Shown here in pieces: positions 43,910 through 51,964 of a stretch of 64,000 bases of DNA (positions are counted from its first letter, which is position 1; each line of letters starts with the position of its first letter). The position numbers and the translations under genes are program-made. Origin of the DNA: Halalkaliarchaeum sp. AArc-CO. Its GTDB lineage: Archaea; Halobacteriota; Halobacteria; Halobacteriales; Haloferacaceae. The notes beneath the pieces are model-generated. The model did not search any database and was not told where the DNA came from. It saw only the letters and a list, made by a program, of their open reading frames with translations. The stretch spans positions 2,046,001 to 2,110,000 of the forward strand of contig NZ_CP087723.1 of assembly GCF_024972735.1 (NCBI RefSeq), given 5' to 3'.

Positions 43910-44704
43910 ATGAGTCTGGAAAAGAAGGACGAACACGACCACAAAGCGTGGCTCGAGGAGCGGGATCTCACCGCAGTCGAGAGCATCTTCCTGACGTCGC
44001 TCGTCTGGCTCGATCGTCGGTTCCGCATCGTCGATTACCTCGAGGCGCTGGAGACGATGTACTACCGAGTCAACCTCCAGATGCCCAAAAGCCACACCGA
44101 ACAGTACAACCTCGACAACAAGTTCTGGTACTGGTATCCGCTGTATTCGCTCGGGTTCCTCTCGATCGTCGCGTACCTCGTGGCGGCCGTGACTGGGGCG
44201 ATACTCGGCTTCTACTACTCGCCGTCGACGGCCGGCGACCCCAGCGCGGCGTACAACAGCATGCTGTTCATCATGGAGGACCTGCAGTTCGGCTTCATGC
44301 TGCGGTCGATCCACCGCTGGGCGGCCCAGTTCATGCTCGCTGCGGTGTTCCTCCACATGCTTCGCGTCTACTTTACGGGCGCGTACAAGGAGCCTCGCGA
44401 ACTCAACTGGCTGCTCGGCGTCGTGTTGATCTCGCTGACGCTGCTGTTCGGTTACACCGGCTACCTGCTGCCCTGGAAGCAGCTGTCGTTCTGGGCGGGA
44501 CAGATCGGCGTCGAGATGGCGCTTGCGACCCCGCTGGTCGGCGAGTGGGCCGCACAGCTGATCTTCGGCGGCTTCACCCTGGGAGAATCGACCCTAATTC
44601 GGATGTACATCCTGCACGTGTTCATCCTGCCGTTCGTCGTGACGGCGCTGATCGCGCTCCACGTCGGCATCGTCTGGGTGCAGGGAATCGCAGAACCCCA
44701 CTGA
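43910..44704 (+). CDS. petB: Cytochrome b subunit (b6-like) of the bc complex
   Basis: Quinol-oxidising membrane subunit with two b hemes. 264 residues, about four core helices, matching a b6-type short cytochrome b. The four axial His ligands are His135 and His149 in one helix (HRWAAQFMLAAVFLH) and His236 and His251 in another. The LRVYFTGAYKEPRELNW block is also typical. The C-terminal half of a full cytochrome b is encoded by the next gene, two bases downstream. Confidence 0.93.
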   Translation: MSLEKKDEHDHKAWLEERDLTAVESIFLTSLVWLDRRFRIVDYLEALETMYYRVNLQMPKSHTEQYNLDNKFWYWYPLYSLGFLSIVAYLVAAVTGAILGFYYSPSTAGDPSAAYNSMLFIMEDLQFGFMLRSIHRWAAQFMLAAVFLHMLRVYFTGAYKEPRELNWLLGVVLISLTLLFGYTGYLLPWKQLSFWAGQIGVEMALATPLVGEWAAQLIFGGFTLGESTLIRMYILHVFILPFVVTALIALHVGIVWVQGIAEPH

Positions 44705-44705
44705 T

Positions 44706-45491
44706 ATGACAGGGAACGAATCCACCTCCGACGGACGAACCGACGAGCAATTACGAACCGACGGCGGGCCGCCTGCGACGGTTCCGCCGGACGACGAGAC
44801 GCCCACCTGGCGCGAGCGCAAGGAGCGCACGCAGGGACTCTCGCGGCTCACCTACGAATACTTCGAGCGTGCGCGACGCGAGGATCAGGATCTCCGACAG
44901 GAGTCCGACTACGTCGAACGCGACGTGCTCGCGTTCCCGACCTGGCCCCACGAGATCATTCGGAACCTCGCGATCACTAGCTTCTTCGTCGGAATGATCA
45001 TCCTGGTGTCCGCGGTCGCGCCGCCGCACTTCGGCGATCCGGCAGACCCCTCGAGTACGCCGGCGATCATTCTCCCCGACTGGTATCTCTACTGGTCGTT
45101 CGGGCTGTTGCACCTCGATCCGATCAACCCCGAACTGGCGATCCTGGGCGATCAGAAGATCATGGGCGACGAGATGTACGGCGTCCTGGCGAACGGGGTC
45201 GTCGTGGGCGCGATCGCGCTGGTTCCGTTCCTCAACAAGGGAAGCGCCCGACGTCCGGTCGAACAGCCGTTCTGGGCGGCGGTCGGCGTCGGCGGCGTCG
45301 TGTTCTCGATCACCCTCGGCGTGCTTGCGATCCAGAACCTCGTCCCGCTGGACCTCAACGTCATCTTCGATCTGACGTTCCTGCTGCCGGTGATCGCCGG
45401 CATCCTCACCTACGCGGTGTTGAAAACGATGCGGGAGGGATACATGTACGACCTCAACCGGCGGTACTACCGGCTTCGTCCGCCGAAATAG
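44706..45491 (+). CDS. petD: Cytochrome b C-terminal (subunit IV-like) protein of the bc complex
   Basis: Corresponds to the C-terminal part of cytochrome b / subunit IV and completes the quinol-oxidation site. 261 residues. A long polar N terminus is followed by helices and the PDWYLYWSFGLL motif, equivalent to the PEWY loop of the Qo site with Asp in place of Glu. At least four hydrophobic segments are visible. Two bases separate it from petB, consistent with a single operon. Confidence 0.9.
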   Translation: MTGNESTSDGRTDEQLRTDGGPPATVPPDDETPTWRERKERTQGLSRLTYEYFERARREDQDLRQESDYVERDVLAFPTWPHEIIRNLAITSFFVGMIILVSAVAPPHFGDPADPSSTPAIILPDWYLYWSFGLLHLDPINPELAILGDQKIMGDEMYGVLANGVVVGAIALVPFLNKGSARRPVEQPFWAAVGVGGVVFSITLGVLAIQNLVPLDLNVIFDLTFLLPVIAGILTYAVLKTMREGYMYDLNRRYYRLRPPK

Positions 45492-45528
45492 CGAAAGGTT
45501 CCTTTTCGTTCCCGCCGTCGGTGTCAGT

Positions 45529-45978
45529 ATGAGCGACGACGGGATCCCCGAGACCGAGACCGGCAAACGTTCCTCGTCCGGTGACGACCGCGTCCCGGCT
45601 CTCGACGATCACGCCACGGTCCGAGATGATTACGTCCGTACTGACGCCCGCGGGCGTCGGGAGGTGATCGTCCCGTTGCGACTGTACAAGACGGTGACGG
45701 TGTTCTCGACCCTCCTTGCAGTCATCGCAGTCGTGCTCGGGTTTCTCCTTTTGGATGCGGCGACGCTGCAGGTCGGCGTGCTTCGGCGCCTGGCAGCCGG
45801 GCTGTTCGCGCTGGTCGGGGTCGACGTCGCCGCCGGGACGCTCGACGCGCTGCTTGCGGGGACGGGACTGGCCGTGATGGCGCTGGGCGCGGGAGTGTAC
45901 GTGCTCGGGACCCGATTTCGGGCTCCCGACATGGGAAAGTCTCAAGAGGATTCCCCCGAAGGGACTGATAATGGCTGA
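45529..45978 (+). CDS. Membrane protein of the bc operon (DUF7315-like)
   Basis: Encodes 149 residues: polar N terminus of about 48 residues, two hydrophobic helices (about 58-80 and 105-128) and a short tail. No redox motif. Its end overlaps the next gene by eight bases. Conserved position after petD suggests a complex subunit or assembly factor; the name is tentative. Confidence 0.68.
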   Translation: MSDDGIPETETGKRSSSGDDRVPALDDHATVRDDYVRTDARGRREVIVPLRLYKTVTVFSTLLAVIAVVLGFLLLDAATLQVGVLRRLAAGLFALVGVDVAAGTLDALLAGTGLAVMALGAGVYVLGTRFRAPDMGKSQEDSPEGTDNG

Positions 45979-46246
45979 CGAGTTCATAAAGGGGCTCGCC
46001 TTTTTCACCGTCGGCGGGCTCGCGTGGATGACGTTCGCCGGCTGGTATCAGACCCCGACGTTCGACACCACACGACAGCTGATCGCGGCGCCGTCCGAGC
46101 CGAACAACTTCTTCGACGTCCTGGGAATCCTGGGCGCGGAGGTGTTCCTGTGGGTGACGATCCTGGGGACGCTCACCTTCTGGGTCGGGATCCCCGCCGC
46201 ACGTGAACTCCGGCGAGCCCTAGAAGAGCGCGAGTCCGCAAACTGA
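45971..46246 (+). CDS. Small membrane protein of the bc operon (DUF7314-like)
   Basis: Encodes 91 residues with two hydrophobic helices (about 6-25 and 50-75). No recognisable cofactor ligands. Overlaps the preceding gene by eight bases and is the last plus-strand gene of the bc operon. Convergent with a minus-strand membrane protein. Confidence 0.68.
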   Translation: MADEFIKGLAFFTVGGLAWMTFAGWYQTPTFDTTRQLIAAPSEPNNFFDVLGILGAEVFLWVTILGTLTFWVGIPAARELRRALEERESAN

Positions 46247-46288
46247 GCCAGAACGGCTGCGAAAACGGTTCTGCAGTACGACTACAGA

Positions 46289-46729
46289 TTACACGACGAG
46301 TTCCCAGAACGGCGCGACGAACTCGAAGAACGCCTGATACGCCGCGTACAGGAACGCCAGGCCCCAGGCGGTAAGCGCCGACTTGGGGCGCTCGATCGTC
46401 ATCCCGTTTCGGGCTTCGACCTGGCGCGCTTCGAACTCGAAGATGTCGGCGACGAACATAGTCAACAGCAGCGCCGTCATGATCAGCCCGCCGTGAGTGT
46501 GATAAATCACGTACAGTAGACCGAGAACGACGAGCGCGACGTTCGCGACAGTGTGTGGGAGATACCGGGTGACGTTCTCGTCGCCGTCGTCCGCGCTTCG
46601 CTTGTGCGATCTGTGCGCCTGATGGCGGGTGATGGCGTTCACCACGACCAGTGTGAAGATCGCAAACGGCAGGTACTCGCCGATCGCGTCCACCCAGCCG
46701 AGGGGGACGATGAACTGGAGCGGATCCAT
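46289..46729 (-). CDS. Membrane protein flanking the bc operon (DUF7313-like)
   Basis: Encodes 146 residues with about four hydrophobic helices. HRSHKRSADD forms a basic loop and IYHTHGGLI carries paired histidines within a hydrophobic region. Convergent with the bc operon. In haloarchaea such genes accompany bc genes, as I recall, but no activity is established. Confidence 0.62.
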   Translation of the reverse strand: MDPLQFIVPLGWVDAIGEYLPFAIFTLVVVNAITRHQAHRSHKRSADDGDENVTRYLPHTVANVALVVLGLLYVIYHTHGGLIMTALLLTMFVADIFEFEARQVEARNGMTIERPKSALTAWGLAFLYAAYQAFFEFVAPFWELVV

Positions 46730-46828
46730 ACCACCCTGTGAGGGGACGACTCATTAGAGTTTTTCCAATCGGCAGTTCTGCACGGGGGACACTCGACACG
46801 GACGCGACACCGGATGCAAACAGAAAGC

Positions 46829-47509
46829 TCAAAAGCGCAACAAGGTAACCGGATCCGTCCGTGTTACCGCGACCGACTCGTCGCGGCCGACACTGCAAAC
46901 CTCTTTCCCGTCCGCGACTACCGACACGTCGTCGTCCCGGGTGACGGTCACGCACACCTCCTCGGCGACGACCCACGCCTCGGGATGGGTAGTGAACGGC
47001 GAGATCGGGACGACCGAAAGGCCAGATCCGGGGGAGAGTACGGGCCCCCCGGCCGACCGGGCGTAACCGGCGCTCCCTGCGGGTGTCGCCGCCACGATCC
47101 CGTCCGAGCGCACGGTTCCGAGAGCGTCCCCGTCGCCGACGACGGCGTACTCGGAGATGCGGGCGGGTTCCTCCGTCACCAGCGTGAGGTCGTACAGCGC
47201 GGTTGCAACCTGCGTACCGTCGGTCGAGACGCCGAGCTGGTAGTGTTCGGTCCGCCGCGCCTCCCCCTCGATGACGGCCGCGAGTGCGTCGGAGGCGTCG
47301 GGTTTGGAAACGACGTGCTTCCCCTCTCCGGCCGCGATCGGAAGCACGGGAACCTCGAGACCGCCACCGACGAGTTCGAACAGTGCAGGCTTGCCGATCG
47401 CGACGATCGTGTCGGCGTCCGGAGCCGAAACGACGGATCCGCCACGTCGTGCGACCACATCTGCGAGCTGGCCGGTGATCGCGTCGTCACCGACGATCGC
47501 GACGTTCAT
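46829..47509 (-). CDS. NAD kinase-like protein lacking the GGDG motif
   Basis: Encodes 226 residues. The C-terminal domain keeps the NAD-kinase fold motifs (TPAGSAGYARSAGGPV near residues 142-157, then VVPISPFTTHPEAWVV). In the N-terminal domain the phosphate-binding GGDGT is replaced by AIGKPA near residues 37-42. Kinase activity is therefore doubtful; NAD(P) sensing or another reaction is possible. The ATG at 47509 gives MNVAIVGDD, a normal Rossmann start; the frame extends 20 codons upstream without similarity. Confidence 0.75.
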   Translation of the reverse strand: MNVAIVGDDAITGQLADVVARRGGSVVSAPDADTIVAIGKPALFELVGGGLEVPVLPIAAGEGKHVVSKPDASDALAAVIEGEARRTEHYQLGVSTDGTQVATALYDLTLVTEEPARISEYAVVGDGDALGTVRSDGIVAATPAGSAGYARSAGGPVLSPGSGLSVVPISPFTTHPEAWVVAEEVCVTVTRDDDVSVVADGKEVCSVGRDESVAVTRTDPVTLLRF

Positions 47510-47588
47510 CGACGGCCCTCCCGTTGCTGCATACACGCAGGTCAGTGTTCGGGGAAGAAAAACCCACACGCATTCGATTGGCTCGGGC

Positions 47589-47640
47589 GTCAGTTCGACT
47601 CGCGTGTCAGTTCGACTCGCGTGTCAGGTTCGACTCGCGG
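47589..47640. repeat. 17-bp tandem repeat, three copies
   Basis: gtcagttcgactcgcgt at 47589-47605 and 47606-47622, with a third copy at 47623-47640 that carries one extra g. It sits between the NAD-kinase-like gene and the end of the M28 gene. Confidence 0.85.
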
Positions 47641-47660
47641 AGGATAATCCGACCCAGGGA

Positions 47661-49010
47661 TCACTCCTCGAACGGCCAGTCTCCGGTGACTTTCATCCCC
47701 TCCGCGGCACCCTCCGCCTCCAGATCTGCCGCGATCTCGGCGGGGTCCCGCCGGGCGGGTTCCGTCGTTTCGTCGGCAAGTTCGACGGTCAGTTCGGTCA
47801 ACAGGATCGCCTGTTCGCGGAGGTTCCGCGGCTCGAGCTTCTCGAGGGTGTCGGCGTGAGTGTGTCCCCAGCCCCGATCGCGCCCCTCGGTCGCGCCCGA
47901 GACCATGTATCCGGGAACGCCTTCCCTGACGAACGGCCAGTGATCGCTGTGAGGGACTGGAGAGTCGCTGAGCCGAACCGGATGGTCGAACCGTTCTGCG
48001 ACCGTCTGTGCGGCCGCCTCCAGTTCGTCGAAGCCGTGGTAGTCCAGTTTCAACGTCCGGGCGGCGACGTTACTGTCGACGTTGACGATCGCCCGGATCG
48101 CGTCGAGGTCGACCCGGTCTGCCGTCAGACTCGATCCGACGAGCCCCACTTCCTCGGCGCCGAAACAGCGGAACCTGACCCTGGTGTCGAGTTCGTCCAC
48201 GCGTTCTGCAAGCGCACGGGCGATCTCCACGACCGTCGCCGTGCCGGCACCGTTGTCCATCGCCCCGTCGGCGATGTCGTGGGCGTCGACGTGCGAGGAG
48301 ACCACCACTTCCTCGTCGGTTTCGGGCCCGAGCTCGGCGACGACGTTGCCACTCTCTGCGGGGGCGATCTCAGCGTCGACCTCGACAGTGATCGACTCGC
48401 CGACCCGTTCGCGGGAGAGGCGAGCGCCGAGCTCCTTCGAGACGCCCATCGCAGGGATCTCCCCGATCGGACTCTCGTCGCTGCCGACGCTCCCCGTCGG
48501 CGGGAGTCCGCCCTCGACGTGATTGGCGAACAGGAAGGCGGACGCTCCGTGTTCGACGGCGTAGTAGTACTTCTCCCGGCGGTGGATGAACCGATCGTAG
48601 TCGTCGGGAACCGTCGTCGACACCATCACGACGCTGTCTTCGATCTCTGCGGAGCGCTCCTCGAAGTCAGAGGGAACTCCGTAGTCGAGATCGACGAGCT
48701 CACCCGTCGCCGATCCCGCAGGGCTCCGAGGGAGTGCAATCTGGTCCCGCCGCGGAGGAACCTCCCCGTCGTCGGCGAGAAGTCGGCTGTCGCCACGTGT
48801 CCACCCCTGGACGTCGAACGGCTCGATCCGAGCGTCGCGGGCGCCGACGGCCTCGAGTGCGTCGCGGGTGCGTGCAAGCGCCTCGCGTTCCCCGGAGGTG
48901 CCCGCCATCCGATCAGGGATCGCCACGAGCTCCTCCAAAAGCTGCCAGCCCGCGTCGCTCGTGAACGTGCGACCGATCCAGGACGCGTCGGCGTCGTCGA
49001 AGTCGTCCAT
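47661..49010 (-). CDS. M28-family metallopeptidase, copy 2
   Basis: 449 residues, paralogous to the gene at 10716-12107. Zinc-ligand motifs are intact: HVDAHD, AMDNGAG, AEEVGLVG, an Asp in VNVDSN, and GWGHTHADT. No signal peptide or membrane helix. The ATG at 49010 (MDDFDDADAS) is taken; a longer frame adds 21 residues unlike the paralogue. Same strand as the MFS gene upstream (66 bp gap), so possibly cotranscribed. Confidence 0.87.
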   Translation of the reverse strand: MDDFDDADASWIGRTFTSDAGWQLLEELVAIPDRMAGTSGEREALARTRDALEAVGARDARIEPFDVQGWTRGDSRLLADDGEVPPRRDQIALPRSPAGSATGELVDLDYGVPSDFEERSAEIEDSVVMVSTTVPDDYDRFIHRREKYYYAVEHGASAFLFANHVEGGLPPTGSVGSDESPIGEIPAMGVSKELGARLSRERVGESITVEVDAEIAPAESGNVVAELGPETDEEVVVSSHVDAHDIADGAMDNGAGTATVVEIARALAERVDELDTRVRFRCFGAEEVGLVGSSLTADRVDLDAIRAIVNVDSNVAARTLKLDYHGFDELEAAAQTVAERFDHPVRLSDSPVPHSDHWPFVREGVPGYMVSGATEGRDRGWGHTHADTLEKLEPRNLREQAILLTELTVELADETTEPARRDPAEIAADLEAEGAAEGMKVTGDWPFEE

Positions 49011-49076
49011 GGTCACCGGCCCGTCGCCAGCACCAAAGCGGTTCGCATACGGGCCCACCTCTCTGGAACCCACTCT

Positions 49077-50408
49077 TCACACTCGCTCGGGAGCGTGACG
49101 ATGGAGCCACAGTGCACACCCGACCGTCGCCAGACTCGCGGCTGCCGCGATCGCGAACGCGATACGGTAGCCGGTGACGGTGTACACCCGGACACCGCCC
49201 GCGATTTCGCCGGTCCAGTAGGTGTCGAGTACGACGCCCATGAGCGTCGGGAACGCCGCGGCGCCGAAGAAGGACGCTCCGTTTATGGTTCCCAGTGAGA
49301 TGCCACTGGCCCGGTCTTCGTGACGGCGTTTGATCATCGGATACGTGAGCACGAACGCGCCCAGCAAGGCCCCGGCGACGAAGAACGCGATCCCGACGAC
49401 GAACAGGGGCGGGGTACCGAGCAGGGCGATCACCGCAAGCGTCGCAGTGTAGACGACAGTGCCGGCCACAACGAGTTCCGTTCGGTGACCGATCCGATCG
49501 GAGAGTCGGCCGATCACCGGGGGGCCGACGACGATGCCGACCCCGCCTAGCAAGGTGACCGTGGACGCGACCGTCACTGACGTGTCGTACAGCTGCACCA
49601 CATACGGGATCCCCCAGAGACCGAACAGCGTGAGGTTGATCCCGCCGGTGACGAAAAGCAACACGCTGACCACCCAGGTCCAGGGGTCACGCAGGACTGC
49701 CGCAACGAACGTCCGCGCTTCCTCGAGAGTGATCCTGGGACGTTCTTGTATCCCCTCGATCGACGGAAACCCCGCCCGTTCGGGCGAGTCACGAACGAAC
49801 AACAGCGTCGCAACCGACAGCCCCAGTCCGACGACCGCCAGTCCGAGAAACGACGTCCGCCAGCCGGCAGCACCGACGAGCAGTGCAAACGGCGTCGTCG
49901 CGAGAATACCCCCGACGCCGCCGACGGCAAACGAAAGCCCGTTCATCGTCCCGAACTCCTCAGGGCGAAACCAGTTCGCGCTGAACCGGAGCATCGACAC
50001 GAAGATGACGCTGCCTCCGAGCCCGATCAACAGTCGCGCCCCCATCGCAGGTCCGTAGGTAGACGCCAGCGCGAACCAGATCGCGCCGACGTTCATCACG
50101 GCCGCCCCAGCGGCCGCGGTGAGCCGCGGCCCGACCCGGTCGACGAGCACGCCGGTCGGGATCTGCATCACCGCGTAGACGAAGAAGAACACGGCGTGAA
50201 GCGTCCCCAACTGTGCGCCGGTGGTGCCCAGCGCACCCATCAACGCGTCCGCGATCACGGCAGTCGACAGTCGATAGACGTTCACGAGCAGGAACGTCGC
50301 CGCGATCAGTCCCCACAGCAGCCAGCGCCATCGACGGGCCGACTGTCGCGAGTCGGTCGCCGAGAGAGAGAAACCACTCGATCGACGGGTCACGCCTCGA
50401 GTATCCAC
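49077..50408 (-). CDS. MFS transporter
   Basis: Major facilitator of 443 residues with about twelve hydrophobic helices. The inter-helix motif VLVDRVGPRLTAAAGA (motif A-like) and its second-half counterpart (IGRLSDRIGHRTELV) are evident. Similar to nitrate/oxalate-like or sugar-phosphate-like MFS proteins, but substrate is not predictable. The start is not well defined; a basic N terminus precedes the first helix at about residue 27. Confidence 0.82.
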   Translation of the reverse strand: MDTRGVTRRSSGFSLSATDSRQSARRWRWLLWGLIAATFLLVNVYRLSTAVIADALMGALGTTGAQLGTLHAVFFFVYAVMQIPTGVLVDRVGPRLTAAAGAAVMNVGAIWFALASTYGPAMGARLLIGLGGSVIFVSMLRFSANWFRPEEFGTMNGLSFAVGGVGGILATTPFALLVGAAGWRTSFLGLAVVGLGLSVATLLFVRDSPERAGFPSIEGIQERPRITLEEARTFVAAVLRDPWTWVVSVLLFVTGGINLTLFGLWGIPYVVQLYDTSVTVASTVTLLGGVGIVVGPPVIGRLSDRIGHRTELVVAGTVVYTATLAVIALLGTPPLFVVGIAFFVAGALLGAFVLTYPMIKRRHEDRASGISLGTINGASFFGAAAFPTLMGVVLDTYWTGEIAGGVRVYTVTGYRIAFAIAAAASLATVGCALWLHRHAPERV

Positions 50409-50675
50409 GTGGAATACAAAGGAGCTATCGATGACTGCCGGTGCTCAAGTTCACAAAACGAAGGGGAAGGAGTGGGGAGCAGACGGCGTCGAAAAGACGC
50501 CGAAAGCGCTGTCGGCATCCTCCGTGCCGGAAGGGGAACGGGATTGGAAGGGATCGGAGGCACGAGTGCCGACATAGTATTGTATATATTGCGCACTAAA
50601 ATAGATTTCGGAGGCGGTCCCCATCGAGTCGAGTGATCGAGGCGTGGCTACACAACAGATATAGCTCCGAAGAGA
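50409..50675. other. Non-coding interval with an AT-rich patch
   Basis: 267 bp with no convincing gene. It contains an AT-rich stretch (gtattgtatatattg, about 50577-50591) that may be a promoter on either strand. The 12-mer ctacacaacaga occurs at 50648 and again at 50676, where it covers the halocyanin stop codon. Confidence 0.5.
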
Positions 50676-51128
50676 CTACACAACAGAGATTGCGCCCTTC
50701 ATACCGACCGCTTCGTGGGGCGTACAGACGTACAGATACGTTCCGGTATCCTCGAAGGTGTGGTCGAACTCGTGGCCGGCGGCGGCGGTGGTTTCGGACT
50801 CGAACGCGCCGTCCTCCTCGACGACGTTGTGGTCACCACCCTGACCGGTCCACTCCCAGACCACGCGGGTACCGGTCGAAATTTGGACGGCGGGCGGCTC
50901 GAACTGAAGTCCGTCGCCCGCGCCGACACCGATGCGTACCTCTTCGCGATCCGTAAAATCGATCGTTCGATCGTAGTTCGGCACGTCGTTCAGGAACTCC
51001 CCGTAGTCCGGTTCCTCGTCGACGTAGGCTGTGTCGTCGTCGCCGTTACCTGCACAGCCCGCGAGAGATACCGCCAGAGCAGCAGTGCCGGCAGTGCGAA
51101 GGAACTCCCGTCTATCGATGGTATTCAT
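50676..51128 (-). CDS. Halocyanin lipoprotein (blue copper electron carrier)
   Basis: Encodes 150 residues. Tat motif (DRREFLRTAG) and lipobox LAGC with lipidated Cys25, then one plastocyanin-type domain with ligands His100, Cys135, His138 and Met143. Lipid-anchored on the outer face, it is the likely carrier from the bc complex to a terminal oxidase. The domain is close to that of the bc-operon copper protein (shared GAGDGLQF and WEWTGQGG blocks). Divergent from the wHTH gene at 51284. Confidence 0.88.
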   Translation of the reverse strand: MNTIDRREFLRTAGTAALAVSLAGCAGNGDDDTAYVDEEPDYGEFLNDVPNYDRTIDFTDREEVRIGVGAGDGLQFEPPAVQISTGTRVVWEWTGQGGDHNVVEEDGAFESETTAAAGHEFDHTFEDTGTYLYVCTPHEAVGMKGAISVV

Positions 51129-51250
51129 GTAGTGTTCTATTGGTTGCAGAACGACAAAAGGCTGCTGTAAATCGGGGCGTCCTCCGAGACACCGACACAG
51201 CAACGTGCCGACACAGCAAGGTACCGACACTAGCACGGTCGGACGGACAA

Positions 51251-51257
51251 ACTTATC
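51251..51257 (+). promoter_or_regulatory. TATA-like element for the wHTH gene
   Basis: acttatc centred about 30 bp before the ATG at 51284. Confidence 0.45.
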
Positions 51258-51283
51258 GCCCGGGGTGTCAAACGAAGGTACAG

Positions 51284-51667
51284 ATGGTCCGGAACGCGTC
51301 GGGACGGGAGAACCAATCGAAGCCCGACCCGGAGGTTGTTCTCGACGCACTGGCCGACGATGCGGCACAGGCGATCGTTAAGGAACTCGCGGAGCCGATG
51401 ACCGCAAGCGAGCTCTCGGACGCCTGTGACATCCCGCTCTCGACGACGTATCGAAAGCTGGAGCTATTGACCGACGCCGCCCTCCTATCGGAATCGACAG
51501 AGATCCGACGGGACGGGCAGCACACGACGAGATACTCGCTCGCGTTCGAGGAGGTCCGTGTTCGGCTCACCGACAACCGCGACCTCACGGTCGAGATCGA
51601 AGCCAGGGACCGCGGACGGGACGAACGCCTCGCGGAACTGTGGAAGGAGGTGCAAGAGGAAGCATGA
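51284..51667 (+). CDS. Winged-helix transcription regulator
   Basis: Encodes 127 residues. ArsR/TrmB-type winged helix: VLDALADDAAQAIVKELAE, MTASELSDACDIPLSTTYRKL (recognition region near residues 40-58) and a wing ending in HTTRYSLAFEEV. No ligand-binding domain beyond a short acidic C-terminal helix. Its stop overlaps the start of the small membrane protein (ATGA). Haloarchaeal genomes contain such regulator-membrane protein pairs repeatedly. Divergent from the halocyanin gene, which it may regulate (inference). Confidence 0.82.
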   Translation: MVRNASGRENQSKPDPEVVLDALADDAAQAIVKELAEPMTASELSDACDIPLSTTYRKLELLTDAALLSESTEIRRDGQHTTRYSLAFEEVRVRLTDNRDLTVEIEARDRGRDERLAELWKEVQEEA

Positions 51668-51948
51668 TGGAATCCATACTCTGGGACGTAATACTCGTAG
51701 TGTCGCAAACCGCCATCGTCGTTCTCGGCGGGAGTATCAGTTACTTCGCGTACAAGGCGTACAACCGGACGGCGAACCCCGCACTCAGGGCGCTTTCGAT
51801 CGGCTTTGCGATCGTGACGATCGGCGCGGTGTCCGCCGGCGTGTTGCACCACCTGTTCAAGGTGGAACTCGAGGCCGGCATCGCGATCAACAGCATCCTG
51901 ACCGCGATCGGATTCGCGGTCGTGACCTATTCGCTGTACGTGGAGTAG
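51664..51948 (+). CDS. Small membrane protein paired with the wHTH (DUF7521-like)
   Basis: Encodes 94 residues with three hydrophobic helices (about 9-28, 42-62, 70-92). GVLHHLFKV contains paired histidines in the second loop or helix end. Translationally coupled to the winged-helix gene by ATGA. The pairing suggests a membrane sensor for the regulator; this is inference, and the DUF number is tentative. Confidence 0.7.
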   Translation: MMESILWDVILVVSQTAIVVLGGSISYFAYKAYNRTANPALRALSIGFAIVTIGAVSAGVLHHLFKVELEAGIAINSILTAIGFAVVTYSLYVE

Positions 51949-51964
51949 TCGACCGGAGCTCGAC

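Noticed and set aside
50390-50596. Short minus-strand frame in the gap between the MFS and halocyanin genes
   Set aside because: Arg/Pro/Ser-rich composition without motif or promoter, overlapping the MFS start; likely non-coding.
50648-50687. 12-bp direct repeat ctacacaacaga, two copies 28 bp apart
   Set aside because: Noted as a possible insertion target duplication, but there is nothing between the copies and no element nearby. Two copies of 12 bp are too little to interpret.
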